Assembly (NCBI GenBank): GCA_016282015.1 | Contig: JAEEJS010000047.1 | Span: forward strand, 1 to 41,519 | DNA from: Bacteroidales bacterium | GTDB lineage: Bacteria; Bacteroidota; Bacteroidia; Bacteroidales; F082 | Direction of reading: 5' to 3' | Length of the DNA stretch: 41,519 nt | In this document: positions 16,724-24,574 of the stretch, in pieces | How positions within the stretch are numbered: position 1 is the stretch's first letter | How the letters are laid out: every line of letters begins with the position of its first letter | The notes under the pieces: generated by a model | What the model saw: the letters and a program-made list of their open reading frames with translations, nothing else | Databases searched by the model: none | Told to the model about the DNA's origin: nothing | Program-made: the position numbers and the translations under genes

Positions 16724-17945
16724 CTTCTTTTTTACCGTTTTGTTGCAGTTTGGCCCTGGTGAAAGGCTTGGTCCTGTCAAACAGGTATCTGTATGTGATA
16801 TGTGTCTTGTAATGCTTGCATCCGGCACGGTCGGCAATCTTTATCATTGGAGGGTTGAAGTCTCCTATCCAATTGAGCTGCAATTCGTTATATTTGAATT
16901 TCTTCTTGATTGCCTGTGACTCGAGCGAGCAAACCAAACCTGCCTCAAGGCCTTTTTTGCGATGCTCCGGAACTATGCCGAACACCAGCGATATGGCACG
17001 GGTGCAGATTCTAGACACCTTGATTCTCCATAATATGCGTAAAGCATTGAAACCCTTGGCGTTACCGTTAAGACCCTTGTATATCTGGTTGAGGTCTATA
17101 ATCATGAGGAAGAATCCCACGGGTTCGCCTTTGTAGTATGCAAAGTGCATCAGACGCGGGTCTATGATGGGTTTCAGGCTTTTCAACAATGCCAGGGCGT
17201 GTTGGCGTGTCAGCTTGGCTGTGCCCGGAATGGAACCCCACGCTTTATTGTAAATGGTCAGAAAATCGTCGGCGTAGCGGTCTATTTGACGTTTATTTAG
17301 AATTTCAAACGAATAGTCGGGATTGCTGTAAATCTGAGCCGCTTTCTCATGGAGAATCGGGTCAAAGCCGCCAGGGGTGAGGCTGCGACGGAAAGTAAAC
17401 TGCTTGAAATAATCCTTAAAACCATAGTTTTCAAACAGTTGGTTGTAGTAAGGATAGTTGTAGGGCATGTTGAAGATGGGGTCGGTGAAACCCTCGGCCA
17501 AGCATCCCCAAAAGTAGTCACGGTCGCCGAAGTTGATAGGGCCGTCCATGGCCTCGAAGCCGCGTTCCTCAAGCCATTGCTTGGCTTTGTCGAACAACAT
17601 GTTAGCGGCGTCCTGGTCGTTTATGCAGTCGAAGAAGCCGCAACCGCCTGTTTTCTGGCCGTTTTCCTCGTTCTCGTACACCTTTGAGGTCTTCTCGTCG
17701 TAGAATACGGCTATACGGCCTACAATCTCGTCTTTTGAGTTCTTAAGCAGGAATCTGGCGGCGTCACCGTGGCGGAACAGCTTGTTCTGCTCACGGTCGA
17801 ACACCTTTTCGACATCGCTGTCCAAAGGTCTGACGTAATGCTCGTCCTTTTTATATAATTTTGACGGAAATGCTAACCATCGCTTGATATCCCGCTTGGT
17901 TAAAACTTCAACTAAACTATATTCCGACACAATAGTTTTCTCCAT
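16710..17945 (-). CDS. Acyltransferase-like protein (GNAT-related, YghO-like)
   Basis: The 411-residue protein resembles a Bacteroidota family related to the GNAT acyltransferases. Aromatic-rich blocks include [19 protein letters not shown] and [25 protein letters not shown]-like C-terminal half shows [13 protein letters not shown] and [18 protein letters not shown], the latter resembling the acetyl-CoA loop. No substrate can be read from the sequence. The start at 17945 ([10 protein letters not shown]) is set by a -7 element at 17959-17966, which rules out the in-frame upstream ATG. First gene of the operon leading to lolD, the TPR protein and cyuA. Confidence 0.72.
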   Translation of the reverse strand: MEKTIVSEYSLVEVLTKRDIKRWLAFPSKLYKKDEHYVRPLDSDVEKVFDREQNKLFRHGDAARFLLKNSKDEIVGRIAVFYDEKTSKVYENEENGQKTGGCGFFDCINDQDAANMLFDKAKQWLEERGFEAMDGPINFGDRDYFWGCLAEGFTDPIFNMPYNYPYYNQLFENYGFKDYFKQFTFRRSLTPGGFDPILHEKAAQIYSNPDYSFEILNKRQIDRYADDFLTIYNKAWGSIPGTAKLTRQHALALLKSLKPIIDPRLMHFAYYKGEPVGFFLMIIDLNQIYKGLNGNAKGFNALRILWRIKVSRICTRAISLVFGIVPEHRKKGLEAGLVCSLESQAIKKKFKYNELQLNWIGDFNPPMIKIADRAGCKHYKTHITYRYLFDRTKPFTRAKLQQNGKKEDDRD

Positions 17946-17958
17946 TAAATATTTTTTG

Positions 17959-17966
17959 CAAAAATA
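17959..17966 (-). promoter_or_regulatory. -7 promoter element of the acyltransferase-lolD-TPR-cyuA operon
   Basis: TATTTTTG on the minus strand, 13 bases upstream of the ATG at 17945. It is back to back with the nth promoter 12 bases away. Confidence 0.55.
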
Positions 17967-17978
17967 AGAAAAAAAATC

Positions 17979-17986
17979 TAATTTTG
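17979..17986 (+). promoter_or_regulatory. -7 promoter element of nth
   Basis: TAATTTTG on the plus strand, 18 bases before the nth ATG at 18005. It lies inside the longest open frame of nth and so excludes an upstream start. Confidence 0.5.
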
Positions 17987-18004
17987 TTGAGAATTTTGTT
18001 AAAA

Positions 18005-18655
18005 ATGAAAAATATTGATATTCAGCGGAAATACGCAGCATTTATTGACTATTTCGAGCAAGCTATGCCCATAGCGGAGTCAGAATTGAAATACGAAAAT
18101 CCCTATCAATTAATCGTGGCTGTGATACTGTCGGCCCAGTGTACCGACAAGAGGGTCAACATGACCACTCCGGCCTTGTTCGAACGCTTTCCTGACGCCA
18201 AGTCTTTGTCGGAAGCTTCGCAGGATGATGTGTACCAACTGATTAAGTCGATTTCTTATCCCAACAACAAGGCAAAGAATCTGATAGGAATGGCCAAGGC
18301 TCTGGTGACCGAGTTTGACGGCGTGGTTCCTTCTAATCTGGATGATTTGCAACGACTTCCTGGAGTAGGGCGGAAGACTGCCAATGTAGTTATGGCTGTA
18401 GCCTTCGACAAGCCTGCCATGCCAGTGGATACCCATGTGTTCAGGGTGTCGGCCCGCATAGGCCTGACTCACGGGGCCAAAACCCCTCTTGAAACCGAGA
18501 AACAGCTTGTGGAGCACATACCGCAAAATATTCTCTCAAAGGCTCATCATTGGCTGATTTTGCACGGCAGATACGTGTGCGTGGCGCGCAAACCAAAATG
18601 TGAAGAATGCGGCATAAAAGATATTTGTGATTTTTATCAAAAAAAAGTCAAATAA
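18005..18655 (+). CDS. nth: Endonuclease III
   Basis: This base-excision repair enzyme has 216 residues. It removes oxidised pyrimidines and cuts the DNA backbone. The helix-hairpin-helix LPGVGRKTANVV carries the catalytic Lys124, and the catalytic Asp142 is in VDTHVFRVSARIGL. The iron-sulfur cluster cysteines 192, 199, 202 and 208 have the exact C-x6-C-x2-C-x5-C spacing. I start it at the ATG 18005, which gives the normal family length. It stands 134 bases ahead of recA, which has its own promoter, so the two DNA-repair genes are neighbours but probably separate transcripts. Confidence 0.95.
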   Translation: MKNIDIQRKYAAFIDYFEQAMPIAESELKYENPYQLIVAVILSAQCTDKRVNMTTPALFERFPDAKSLSEASQDDVYQLIKSISYPNNKAKNLIGMAKALVTEFDGVVPSNLDDLQRLPGVGRKTANVVMAVAFDKPAMPVDTHVFRVSARIGLTHGAKTPLETEKQLVEHIPQNILSKAHHWLILHGRYVCVARKPKCEECGIKDICDFYQKKVK

Positions 18656-18679
18656 TTTTGTTGTTTCAAAAAAAACAGT

Positions 18680-18687
18680 TATCTTTG
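18680..18687 (+). promoter_or_regulatory. -7 promoter element of recA
   Basis: TATCTTTG, perfect TAnnTTTG, with TTG at 18658-18660 19 bp upstream. The start codon is about 100 bases downstream, leaving an untranslated leader. The imperfect arms TTCCAGTT (about 18693) and AGCTGGAAT (about 18724) could form a hairpin in it. No LexA-type SOS box was recognised. Confidence 0.6.
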
Positions 18688-18789
18688 TAACGTTCCAGTT
18701 TGATTAAAAACTCGTCAAAATTGAGCTGGAATATTTTGGAATTATAGGAAAAGTATTTATTAACTCATTGATTAAAAACAATTTACAAA

Positions 18790-19827
18790 ATGGCAAATAA
18801 AAATATCGAGGAAGATGTCGAGAAAGTAAGACAGGAGAAACTGAAGGCCTTGGAGGCCACGATGGGAAACATTGAGAAGTCGTTCGGAAAGGGCAGTATC
18901 ATGCGCCTCGGTGACAATCATCAGGAAAAGATTGACGCTATATCGACCGGATCTATCGGATTGGATTACGCATTGGGCATTGGCGGCATGCCGCGCGGCC
19001 GTATCATAGAGGTGTTCGGACCGGAGAGTTCCGGTAAGACGACTCTGGCTCTGCACGTCATAGCCGAGGCTCAGAAACATGGCGGAATTGGCGCTTTCAT
19101 TGATGCTGAGCATGCTTTCGACCGTTTCTACGCCAAGAAACTGGGCGTTGACATCGAGAATCTGCTGGTGTCACAGCCGGACAACGGCGAACAGGCCCTT
19201 GAAATAGCTGAAAACCTTATCCGTTCGGGCGCTATTGACGTCATAGTCATCGACTCTGTGGCCGCACTTACTCCAAAGAGTGAAATCGAAGGCGAGATGG
19301 GCGACAGCAAGATGGGCTTGCAGGCTCGTCTGATGTCACAGGCCATGCGTAAGCTTACAGCTTCCATCAGCAAAACTTCCACAGTCTGCATCTTCATCAA
19401 CCAGTTGAGAGAGAAAATCGGTGTGATGTTCGGCAATCCGGAGACTACAACAGGTGGTAACGCCTTGAAATTCTATAGTTCAGTGCGTATCGACATCCGT
19501 AAGGTCAGCCAGATTAAGGACGGTGAAAACATTACCGGCAACCGCGTTAAGGTGAAGGTTGTCAAGAACAAGGTGGCTCCTCCGTTCAGAAAAGCAGAGT
19601 TTGACATTCTCTACGGCGAGGGAATCTCACGCATAGGCGAGATAATCGACATAGGTGTAGAACTCAACATCATCAAGAAGAGCGGTTCATGGTTCAGTTA
19701 CAACGAAACCAAGCTCGGACAGGGTAGGGATGCCCTGAAGAAGCTGCTTGAGGAGAATCCTGAGCTTTGCGACGAACTCACACAAAAGATTAATGAGGCT
19801 CTGAAAGAAACAGATCAAGATCTTTAA
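18790..19827 (+). CDS. recA: RecA recombinase
   Basis: This 345-residue protein is the ATP-dependent strand-exchange protein of homologous recombination and SOS induction. Walker A is GPESSGKT (77-84) and Walker B ends in [10 protein letters not shown]. The DNA-binding loop region is [20 protein letters not shown], and [17 protein letters not shown] is the standard L2/C-core. Length and order of motifs are typical, and the last residues are acidic as in other RecA proteins. A TPR lipoprotein gene follows after 21 bases and may be co-transcribed. RecA could act on the inverted repeats around the CRISPR locus. Confidence 0.98.
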   Translation: MANKNIEEDVEKVRQEKLKALEATMGNIEKSFGKGSIMRLGDNHQEKIDAISTGSIGLDYALGIGGMPRGRIIEVFGPESSGKTTLALHVIAEAQKHGGIGAFIDAEHAFDRFYAKKLGVDIENLLVSQPDNGEQALEIAENLIRSGAIDVIVIDSVAALTPKSEIEGEMGDSKMGLQARLMSQAMRKLTASISKTSTVCIFINQLREKIGVMFGNPETTTGGNALKFYSSVRIDIRKVSQIKDGENITGNRVKVKVVKNKVAPPFRKAEFDILYGEGISRIGEIIDIGVELNIIKKSGSWFSYNETKLGQGRDALKKLLEENPELCDELTQKINEALKETDQDL

Positions 19828-19848
19828 TATTCTGAAAGACAGACGTTT

Positions 19849-20844
19849 ATGAGAAAAGTTTTTCTGGCATTGGCATGCCTGGCTATACTTGTGAGCTGTT
19901 CGGAAACTGGCTCTAAGAATAATAAAAATTCTGAAAAGCAACAAAATGCCGAGATGGCTGTTGAAGAAGCCGTTTTTGATTCTCTGGATGCCGAGGCATA
20001 CATCAACAGGGCCCGTTATTACCTTGCAAATGAGCAGGTTGGAAATGCAATCAGAGACATCAACAGCGCTTTGTCCATAGATGGCAAGAACGTAGACGCC
20101 TTGCTCGTTTTGGCTGATATTTACTATGCTTTGGGCGATCAGGACAACATTCTGCTTACTTTGAACAAGGCTACAGAGATAGCCCCTCTGGACTCACGTC
20201 CTGTGGTGAAGCTGGCTGAGCTGAGTTTCCTGCAAGGCAACACAAATATGGCTAACGCATATCTGGATAAGGCATTGGAACTCAATGCGATAAATCCGCA
20301 GGCTTATTACATGAGAGGTGTGATTGGCATGTCTAAAAACGACACGGTCCTGGCGTTGAAACAGTTTATGAAGGCCAGAAGCCAAGACGATACCTTTATC
20401 GACCCCGTGCTTCAGATAGCCAACATCTACTCGGCCCAACGCAATCCTATGGCTAGAGATTTCTACAATCTGGCAATAGAGATGGAGCCTGACAACTACG
20501 CTTCGTATTATGACCTCGCCATGTATCTGCAGGATAACGGTGATCCGGAGAAAGCTCTGGAGATATATGACACTCTCGATGTAAGAATGCCGGGAAACTA
20601 TCAGATTCTGTTCAACAAAGGATATGTGAATCTGGTGTATTTGTTAGATTATGACAAGGCAATTGATTGTTTCGACAAAGCTTTGGAGGTGAACCCCAGG
20701 TCGGTGGATGCCATGCTGAACATGGGCGTGGCCTACGAACAGAAGGGTAACTACAAGCAAGCAAAAAGCATCTATCTCCGGATATTGAAGGAAAACCCTA
20801 ATTATCAACTTGCGATAGATGCTTTGCACAGAATAGGCGAGTAG
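19849..20844 (+). CDS. TPR-repeat lipoprotein
   Basis: The 331-residue protein has a lipoprotein signal peptide with lipobox LVSC (Cys at about 19). A low-complexity Asn/Lys-rich linker precedes about seven tetratricopeptide repeats that cover residues 45-330. Typical segments are YINRARYYLANEQVGNAIRD and YDKAIDCFDKALEVNPRSVD. It should be membrane-anchored, with the repeats in the periplasm or on the cell surface acting as a protein-binding scaffold. No enzyme motif is visible. Its stop codon sits in the loop of a perfect 10-bp hairpin shared with the convergent sugar mutase gene. Confidence 0.82.
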   Translation: MRKVFLALACLAILVSCSETGSKNNKNSEKQQNAEMAVEEAVFDSLDAEAYINRARYYLANEQVGNAIRDINSALSIDGKNVDALLVLADIYYALGDQDNILLTLNKATEIAPLDSRPVVKLAELSFLQGNTNMANAYLDKALELNAINPQAYYMRGVIGMSKNDTVLALKQFMKARSQDDTFIDPVLQIANIYSAQRNPMARDFYNLAIEMEPDNYASYYDLAMYLQDNGDPEKALEIYDTLDVRMPGNYQILFNKGYVNLVYLLDYDKAIDCFDKALEVNPRSVDAMLNMGVAYEQKGNYKQAKSIYLRILKENPNYQLAIDALHRIGE

Positions 20845-20854
20845 TCGCCTATTC
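20831..20854. terminator. Bidirectional hairpin containing both stop codons
   Basis: GAATAGGCGA (20831-20840) and TCGCCTATTC (20845-20854) form a perfect 10-bp stem with the loop GTAG. The TAG of the TPR lipoprotein gene is in the loop region (20842-20844). The TAG of the convergent mutase gene lies in the other arm (20849-20851). There is no T-run next to it, so it may stall polymerase or protect transcript ends rather than be a classic terminator. Confidence 0.6.
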
Positions 20855-22594
20855 TGCTTTAGGCTCGGTGAACAGTTTGGCGAGCTCGTCGAGGTTGTCC
20901 TGGAGCTCCTGTTCAACTCCGCTGAGTTCTTCTATTTTATCAAGAGGCTCATTCATGCTGAAGTAGAACTTGATCTTAGGCTCTGTGCCTGAAGGTCTTA
21001 CGCTGACTTTTATGCCGTCTTCTGTGAAGAACTGCAATACGTCTGACTTCGGCAGATTGATCAGAGTTTCCACGCCGAATGTGATATCTTTGCTGATGCT
21101 GAGTTTGTAGTCTCTGACTTCTGTAACTCTTGAACCGAGGAGGGTCTTAGGAGGATCCTGACGGAACTCGAGCATCATGCGTTTGATTTCCTCATTGCCG
21201 CTGATGCCTTTCTTGGTGAGAGAAACCAGTTTTTCCCTGTAAACACCGAATTCTTTGTAGATATCTTTGAGAATCTGGTAGAGAGTCTTGCCCTGTTCGG
21301 CTGCCCAAGCTGTGGCTTCGGCCAGCATGTAGCAGGTGATGATGGCGTCCTTGTCGCGGACGAAGTCGCCAACCAGGAAGCCGTAGCTTTCCTCACCGCC
21401 GCAAATAAACTGCTCCTGAGGCTTGTTCAAGATTTTGTCGGCTATATACTTGAAGCCTGTGAGTACGTCGTATGTCTTGACATTGAACTTTTTGGCTATC
21501 TTGAGCAACAAATCGGTTGTCACTATTGTCTTGACAATGAATTCCTTGCCTGTGAGCTTGCCGAGTTCATCCCAACGGGTCAGGATGTAGTAGGTAAGTA
21601 TGGATGCGGTCTGATTACCGTTGAGCAGGAGGAATTCGCCGTTGTCGTCCTTTACTGCCACGCCAACGCGGTCGGCGTCTGGGTCGGTGGCTAAAACCAC
21701 ATCGGCATTCATTGCTTTGGCTTTCTCAATGGCCATGCTCATGGCTGCCGGCTCCTCCGGGTTAGGTGACACCACTGTCGGGAAGTTGCCGTCTGTAATC
21801 ATCTGTTCCTCAACTGGATAGAAATTCTTAAATCCGGCCTTGGCAAAGAGTTTTGGCATTACTTGACCGCCAGTTCCGTGTATAGGAGTGTAGACGAACG
21901 ACAGGTTCTTGTGCTTCTTGACCAGCTTTGGTGAAAGTGAGAGGTTCATCACTTTGTTGAGATAAATCTCGTCAAAACTCTCATCGAGCATTTCTATGAG
22001 CTTGGCGTTCTTTTTGCGCTTCACCATTGAGATGTCAGTGATTTTCTGCACCTCGGCAATGATGTTCTTGTCGTGTGGAGCCACAATCTGTCCGCCGTCT
22101 TCCCAATACACTTTATAACCGTTGTATTCCTTAGGGTTGTGCGATGCTGTGACAACTATACCTGACTGGCATTTCAGTTCGCGAATGGCAAACGAAAGCT
22201 CAGGTGTAGGACGTAATGCACTGAACAAGAATACTTTAATGCCGTTGGCTGAAAGCACGTCGGCGGCTATCTGTGCAAAGTCCTTACTGTTGTTACGGCA
22301 GTCGTAGGCGATGGCTACTTGAGGTGTCTTGATGTCGGTGTACATCATCTTGATGTAGTTGGCTAAGCCCTGTGTGGCCATTGAAACAGTGTAGATGTTC
22401 ATGCGGTTGGTTCCTACGCCCATAATACCGCGCAATCCGCCTGTTCCAAACTCGAGAATACGATAGAAACTCTCGGTCAGTTCGTTGGGGTCATTGTCTA
22501 TAAGATACTGGACCTGTTTTCTTGTCTCGGCATCGTATTTGTCTGATAACCAAGACTTTGCCTTTTCGAGAATTTCGGGGTTCACGTTTTTCAT
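20849..22594 (-). CDS. Phospho-sugar mutase (phosphoglucomutase / phosphomannomutase type)
   Basis: The 581-residue enzyme belongs to the alpha-D-phosphohexomutase family, which moves phosphate between C1 and C6 of hexoses. The active-site phosphoserine is Ser151 in VTASHNPKEYNG. The magnesium loop is ATDPDADRVGV, the sugar loop is CGGEESYGFL and the phosphate-binding loop is RPSGTEPKIKFY. Length and N-terminal extension (WLSDKYDAETRKQVQYLI) match the PGM2-like group, so glucose 1-phosphate/6-phosphate interconversion is the best guess; mannose and phosphopentose forms are possible. It would supply sugar nucleotides for polysaccharide synthesis. It has its own promoter inside the end of the upstream DUF3078 gene. 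Confidence 0.93.
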   Translation of the reverse strand: MKNVNPEILEKAKSWLSDKYDAETRKQVQYLIDNDPNELTESFYRILEFGTGGLRGIMGVGTNRMNIYTVSMATQGLANYIKMMYTDIKTPQVAIAYDCRNNSKDFAQIAADVLSANGIKVFLFSALRPTPELSFAIRELKCQSGIVVTASHNPKEYNGYKVYWEDGGQIVAPHDKNIIAEVQKITDISMVKRKKNAKLIEMLDESFDEIYLNKVMNLSLSPKLVKKHKNLSFVYTPIHGTGGQVMPKLFAKAGFKNFYPVEEQMITDGNFPTVVSPNPEEPAAMSMAIEKAKAMNADVVLATDPDADRVGVAVKDDNGEFLLLNGNQTASILTYYILTRWDELGKLTGKEFIVKTIVTTDLLLKIAKKFNVKTYDVLTGFKYIADKILNKPQEQFICGGEESYGFLVGDFVRDKDAIITCYMLAEATAWAAEQGKTLYQILKDIYKEFGVYREKLVSLTKKGISGNEEIKRMMLEFRQDPPKTLLGSRVTEVRDYKLSISKDITFGVETLINLPKSDVLQFFTEDGIKVSVRPSGTEPKIKFYFSMNEPLDKIEELSGVEQELQDNLDELAKLFTEPKAE

Positions 22595-22620
22595 AATATA
22601 AATTGTTAATTACTAATAAA

Positions 22621-23586
22621 TCATGTTGCAAAGTTATATAAAAAACTAATACCAAGCGACTCTTTAAACTGAAGAATTGCTTTTTGTTTGCCGTCGACAA
22701 GGAATTTTACGTTGTCATCGTATATCATATGGATGTTTACGACGGTTGAAATATACTTGCTGATTTTGAATCTGATACCTGTTTCCCAGTCGACATCTAT
22801 GTTCCATCTGTTGGCGCGGTTGGCGTCCATATAGTTGTTGTATAGGTTGAGAGTGGAGAAGATGCTGATGTTGTTTTTGAACTCCTGTTTGTACTTGATG
22901 AGAATGTTGAAACCAAGCTCTCCGAGGAAATTCTTGCCGGGTACCCAGGTGCTGTCGCCGTCCACCACATTCCAATAGGCAGCCTCCACGCCGAAAGCTC
23001 CATTGTCGGCCAGTGTCTTGTCGGTCACAAAGGTGAACTTGCCTGCCACGGGGCTCATGAAAATGCTTAGCTCGTTGCAGATTTTGTAAGTGTAACCTAT
23101 TGACACTGTGATATATGCAGGTGCAAAGAAACGTGAAATAGGGATGGAGTCGTTAGGGTATTTGAAACCGTCCGAGAACTGGGTTTTCAAGGCAGCAATG
23201 GAGGTGAATGTGAGGTGCTTATTGTTGTTATGACTCATGGTCATGGACATCTCCAGTCGGTCTTCGGTCTTTTCGGTGCGCTTGTCCTTTGCGAAATTCT
23301 GTATCCCGTAAGCAAAGAGTCCGGTGGTCTCGTAGTTGAACAGGTTGCGGGTGTAAGAGTGCTTGAAAAAGGCGGTTACCTTGCCGCTGGCGTTGCTCTC
23401 ACCTCCGGCTGCCCAGTATGTCATGCCCAGCTGCTGAATGGTCATGCTGAGGTTGCCCTCGAATTTGTTGTGCCTAATAGTATCCTGTGACACGCCGCTT
23501 TTAGGTATCATTATCAAAAATAACACCATAAAAACGCCTGTCAGCAACATATTGAAATTCTTCAAAATGGCTTTGAATACTGGCAT
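22621..23586 (-). CDS. DUF3078 outer-membrane beta-barrel-like protein
   Basis: The 321-residue protein has a signal peptide (MLLTGVFMVLFLIMIPKSGVSQ) followed by alternating beta strands rich in aromatic and polar residues. It ends with Phe-containing strands typical of an outer-membrane barrel (SLGISFLYNFAT). LSMTIQQLGMTYWAAGGESN near the N-terminus is the conserved start of DUF3078 proteins, which are confined to Bacteroidota and have no known function. I start it at 23586 (MPVFKAILK): a promoter -7 box at 23624-23631 excludes the in-frame ATG at 23634. The mutase gene lies immediately downstream. Confidence 0.82.
   Translation of the reverse strand: MPVFKAILKNFNMLLTGVFMVLFLIMIPKSGVSQDTIRHNKFEGNLSMTIQQLGMTYWAAGGESNASGKVTAFFKHSYTRNLFNYETTGLFAYGIQNFAKDKRTEKTEDRLEMSMTMSHNNNKHLTFTSIAALKTQFSDGFKYPNDSIPISRFFAPAYITVSIGYTYKICNELSIFMSPVAGKFTFVTDKTLADNGAFGVEAAYWNVVDGDSTWVPGKNFLGELGFNILIKYKQEFKNNISIFSTLNLYNNYMDANRANRWNIDVDWETGIRFKISKYISTVVNIHMIYDDNVKFLVDGKQKAILQFKESLGISFLYNFAT
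22629..22636 (-). promoter_or_regulatory. -7 promoter element of the mutase gene
   Basis: TAACTTTG on the minus strand, 34 bases before the mutase ATG. It overlaps the last codons of the DUF3078 gene, so the mutase has its own start of transcription in addition to any read-through. Confidence 0.5.
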
Positions 23587-23623
23587 TTTAACAAAAAATA
23601 GAATTACACTCGTTTTATGAGTG

Positions 23624-23652
23624 CAAAGATACAAAATTATTAATTAAATTTG
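23624..23652. promoter_or_regulatory. Divergent promoters of the DUF3078 and DUF1963 genes
   Basis: On the minus strand TATCTTTG (23624-23631) serves the DUF3078 gene. On the plus strand TAAATTTG (23645-23652) lies 14 bases before the DUF1963 gene ATG. The two -7 boxes are only 13 bp apart, so the two polymerases could not sit there at the same time and the genes probably compete for transcription. Confidence 0.5.
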
Positions 23653-23666
23653 CAGAAAAATATTGC

Positions 23667-24284
23667 ATGCATTCCATAAAAATTAATGTCGGAAAAACAG
23701 ATGAGGATCTGTTCATGAAGAGCAAGTGGTGGGGTAACCCTGATATGCCTGAAAAATTTGAGGTTCCCGACGATTTGACCTTCGTTTGCCAGATACGTTG
23801 TGACGAAATTGCGGCCTTAGACAGGGACAACCGGCTGCCTCACAAGGGTATGCTTTATTTCTTCGCTGCACTTGACTATTATTTCGGCAATTTCGACTCA
23901 TACAGCCCCGAGGATATGTATTGGAGTAAGGATGATATCAAGGTGTTTTATGTGGAAGATATTGAAAACCAAGTGTTTGAACAAGTGGTTTTTGTCGATG
24001 ACGACGACAATCCGGTTGCTATGAAAGAACTGAAAATCAGTTTTTCGGAGGCTGATGCCCACTGCGATGGCAACAAACTTTTGGGTGAGCCGTACAACCG
24101 CGAATGGGAAGATTGGGACGCCCCGTACAACGGATGGACTGAACTTTTACAGATTGATTCCGACGACTACGACTCCTGTACTTTGAACTTCATGGATTGG
24201 GGAATGCTGCATGTTATCATCAGTGATAAAGATTTGAAAAACAAATATTTTGGTAATGTTACTTCATGTATTTGTTCAACATAA
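23667..24284 (+). CDS. DUF1963 (YwqG-like) protein
   Basis: The 205-residue acidic protein belongs to the DUF1963/YwqG family. It shows an early GNPDMPEKFEVPDDLTFVCQ block, then LPHKGMLYFFAALDYYFGNF, a Glu/Asp-rich middle (FVDDDDNPVAM), and a late WTELLQIDSDDYDSCTLNFM block followed by DWGMLHVIISDKDL. The family has no firm function; some members are found beside secreted toxins as possible immunity proteins. No signal peptide or membrane segment is seen. An 88-residue gene follows after 9 bases and probably forms an operon with it. Family call is good and role unknown. Confidence 0.75.
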   Translation: MHSIKINVGKTDEDLFMKSKWWGNPDMPEKFEVPDDLTFVCQIRCDEIAALDRDNRLPHKGMLYFFAALDYYFGNFDSYSPEDMYWSKDDIKVFYVEDIENQVFEQVVFVDDDDNPVAMKELKISFSEADAHCDGNKLLGEPYNREWEDWDAPYNGWTELLQIDSDDYDSCTLNFMDWGMLHVIISDKDLKNKYFGNVTSCICST

Positions 24285-24293
24285 TATGAAGAT

Positions 24294-24560
24294 ATGAAAA
24301 AAGCTTTTTATGACGAATGGGATGAGAAAAACTACGAGGTTGACATCCCTGACGAACTGTATGAAAAGGCATATTCCGAACATGACTGCAATGCCTTGTA
24401 TGAAATCGGAATAATTCTGGAAACCGAATCGGATATATCGCTGGCTGCCATTGCAGACATAATGGAAGAGGCGTATGCCGACGGCAAGGGCAGCTGGGAC
24501 GCCTACGAATGGCTTAAGGATTACCATTCGGACGACGGTCGCTTTGATGCCTGGAGTTAG
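24294..24560 (+). CDS. Small acidic protein of unknown function
   Basis: I do not recognise this 88-residue protein. It is acidic and predicted helical. The stretch NALYEIGIILETESDISLAA, followed by EEAYADGKGSWDAYEWLKDY, resembles a pair of Sel1/TPR-like helices. It begins 9 bases after the DUF1963 gene and converges on uvrA with a 14-base gap, which makes it real by position. With the DUF1963 gene it may form a two-gene unit, for example an immunity-type pair; this is only a suggestion. No Cys cluster, signal peptide or membrane helix is present. Confidence 0.6.
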   Translation: MKKAFYDEWDEKNYEVDIPDELYEKAYSEHDCNALYEIGIILETESDISLAAIADIMEEAYADGKGSWDAYEWLKDYHSDDGRFDAWS

Positions 24561-24574
24561 TCTGAGGCCTGAAA

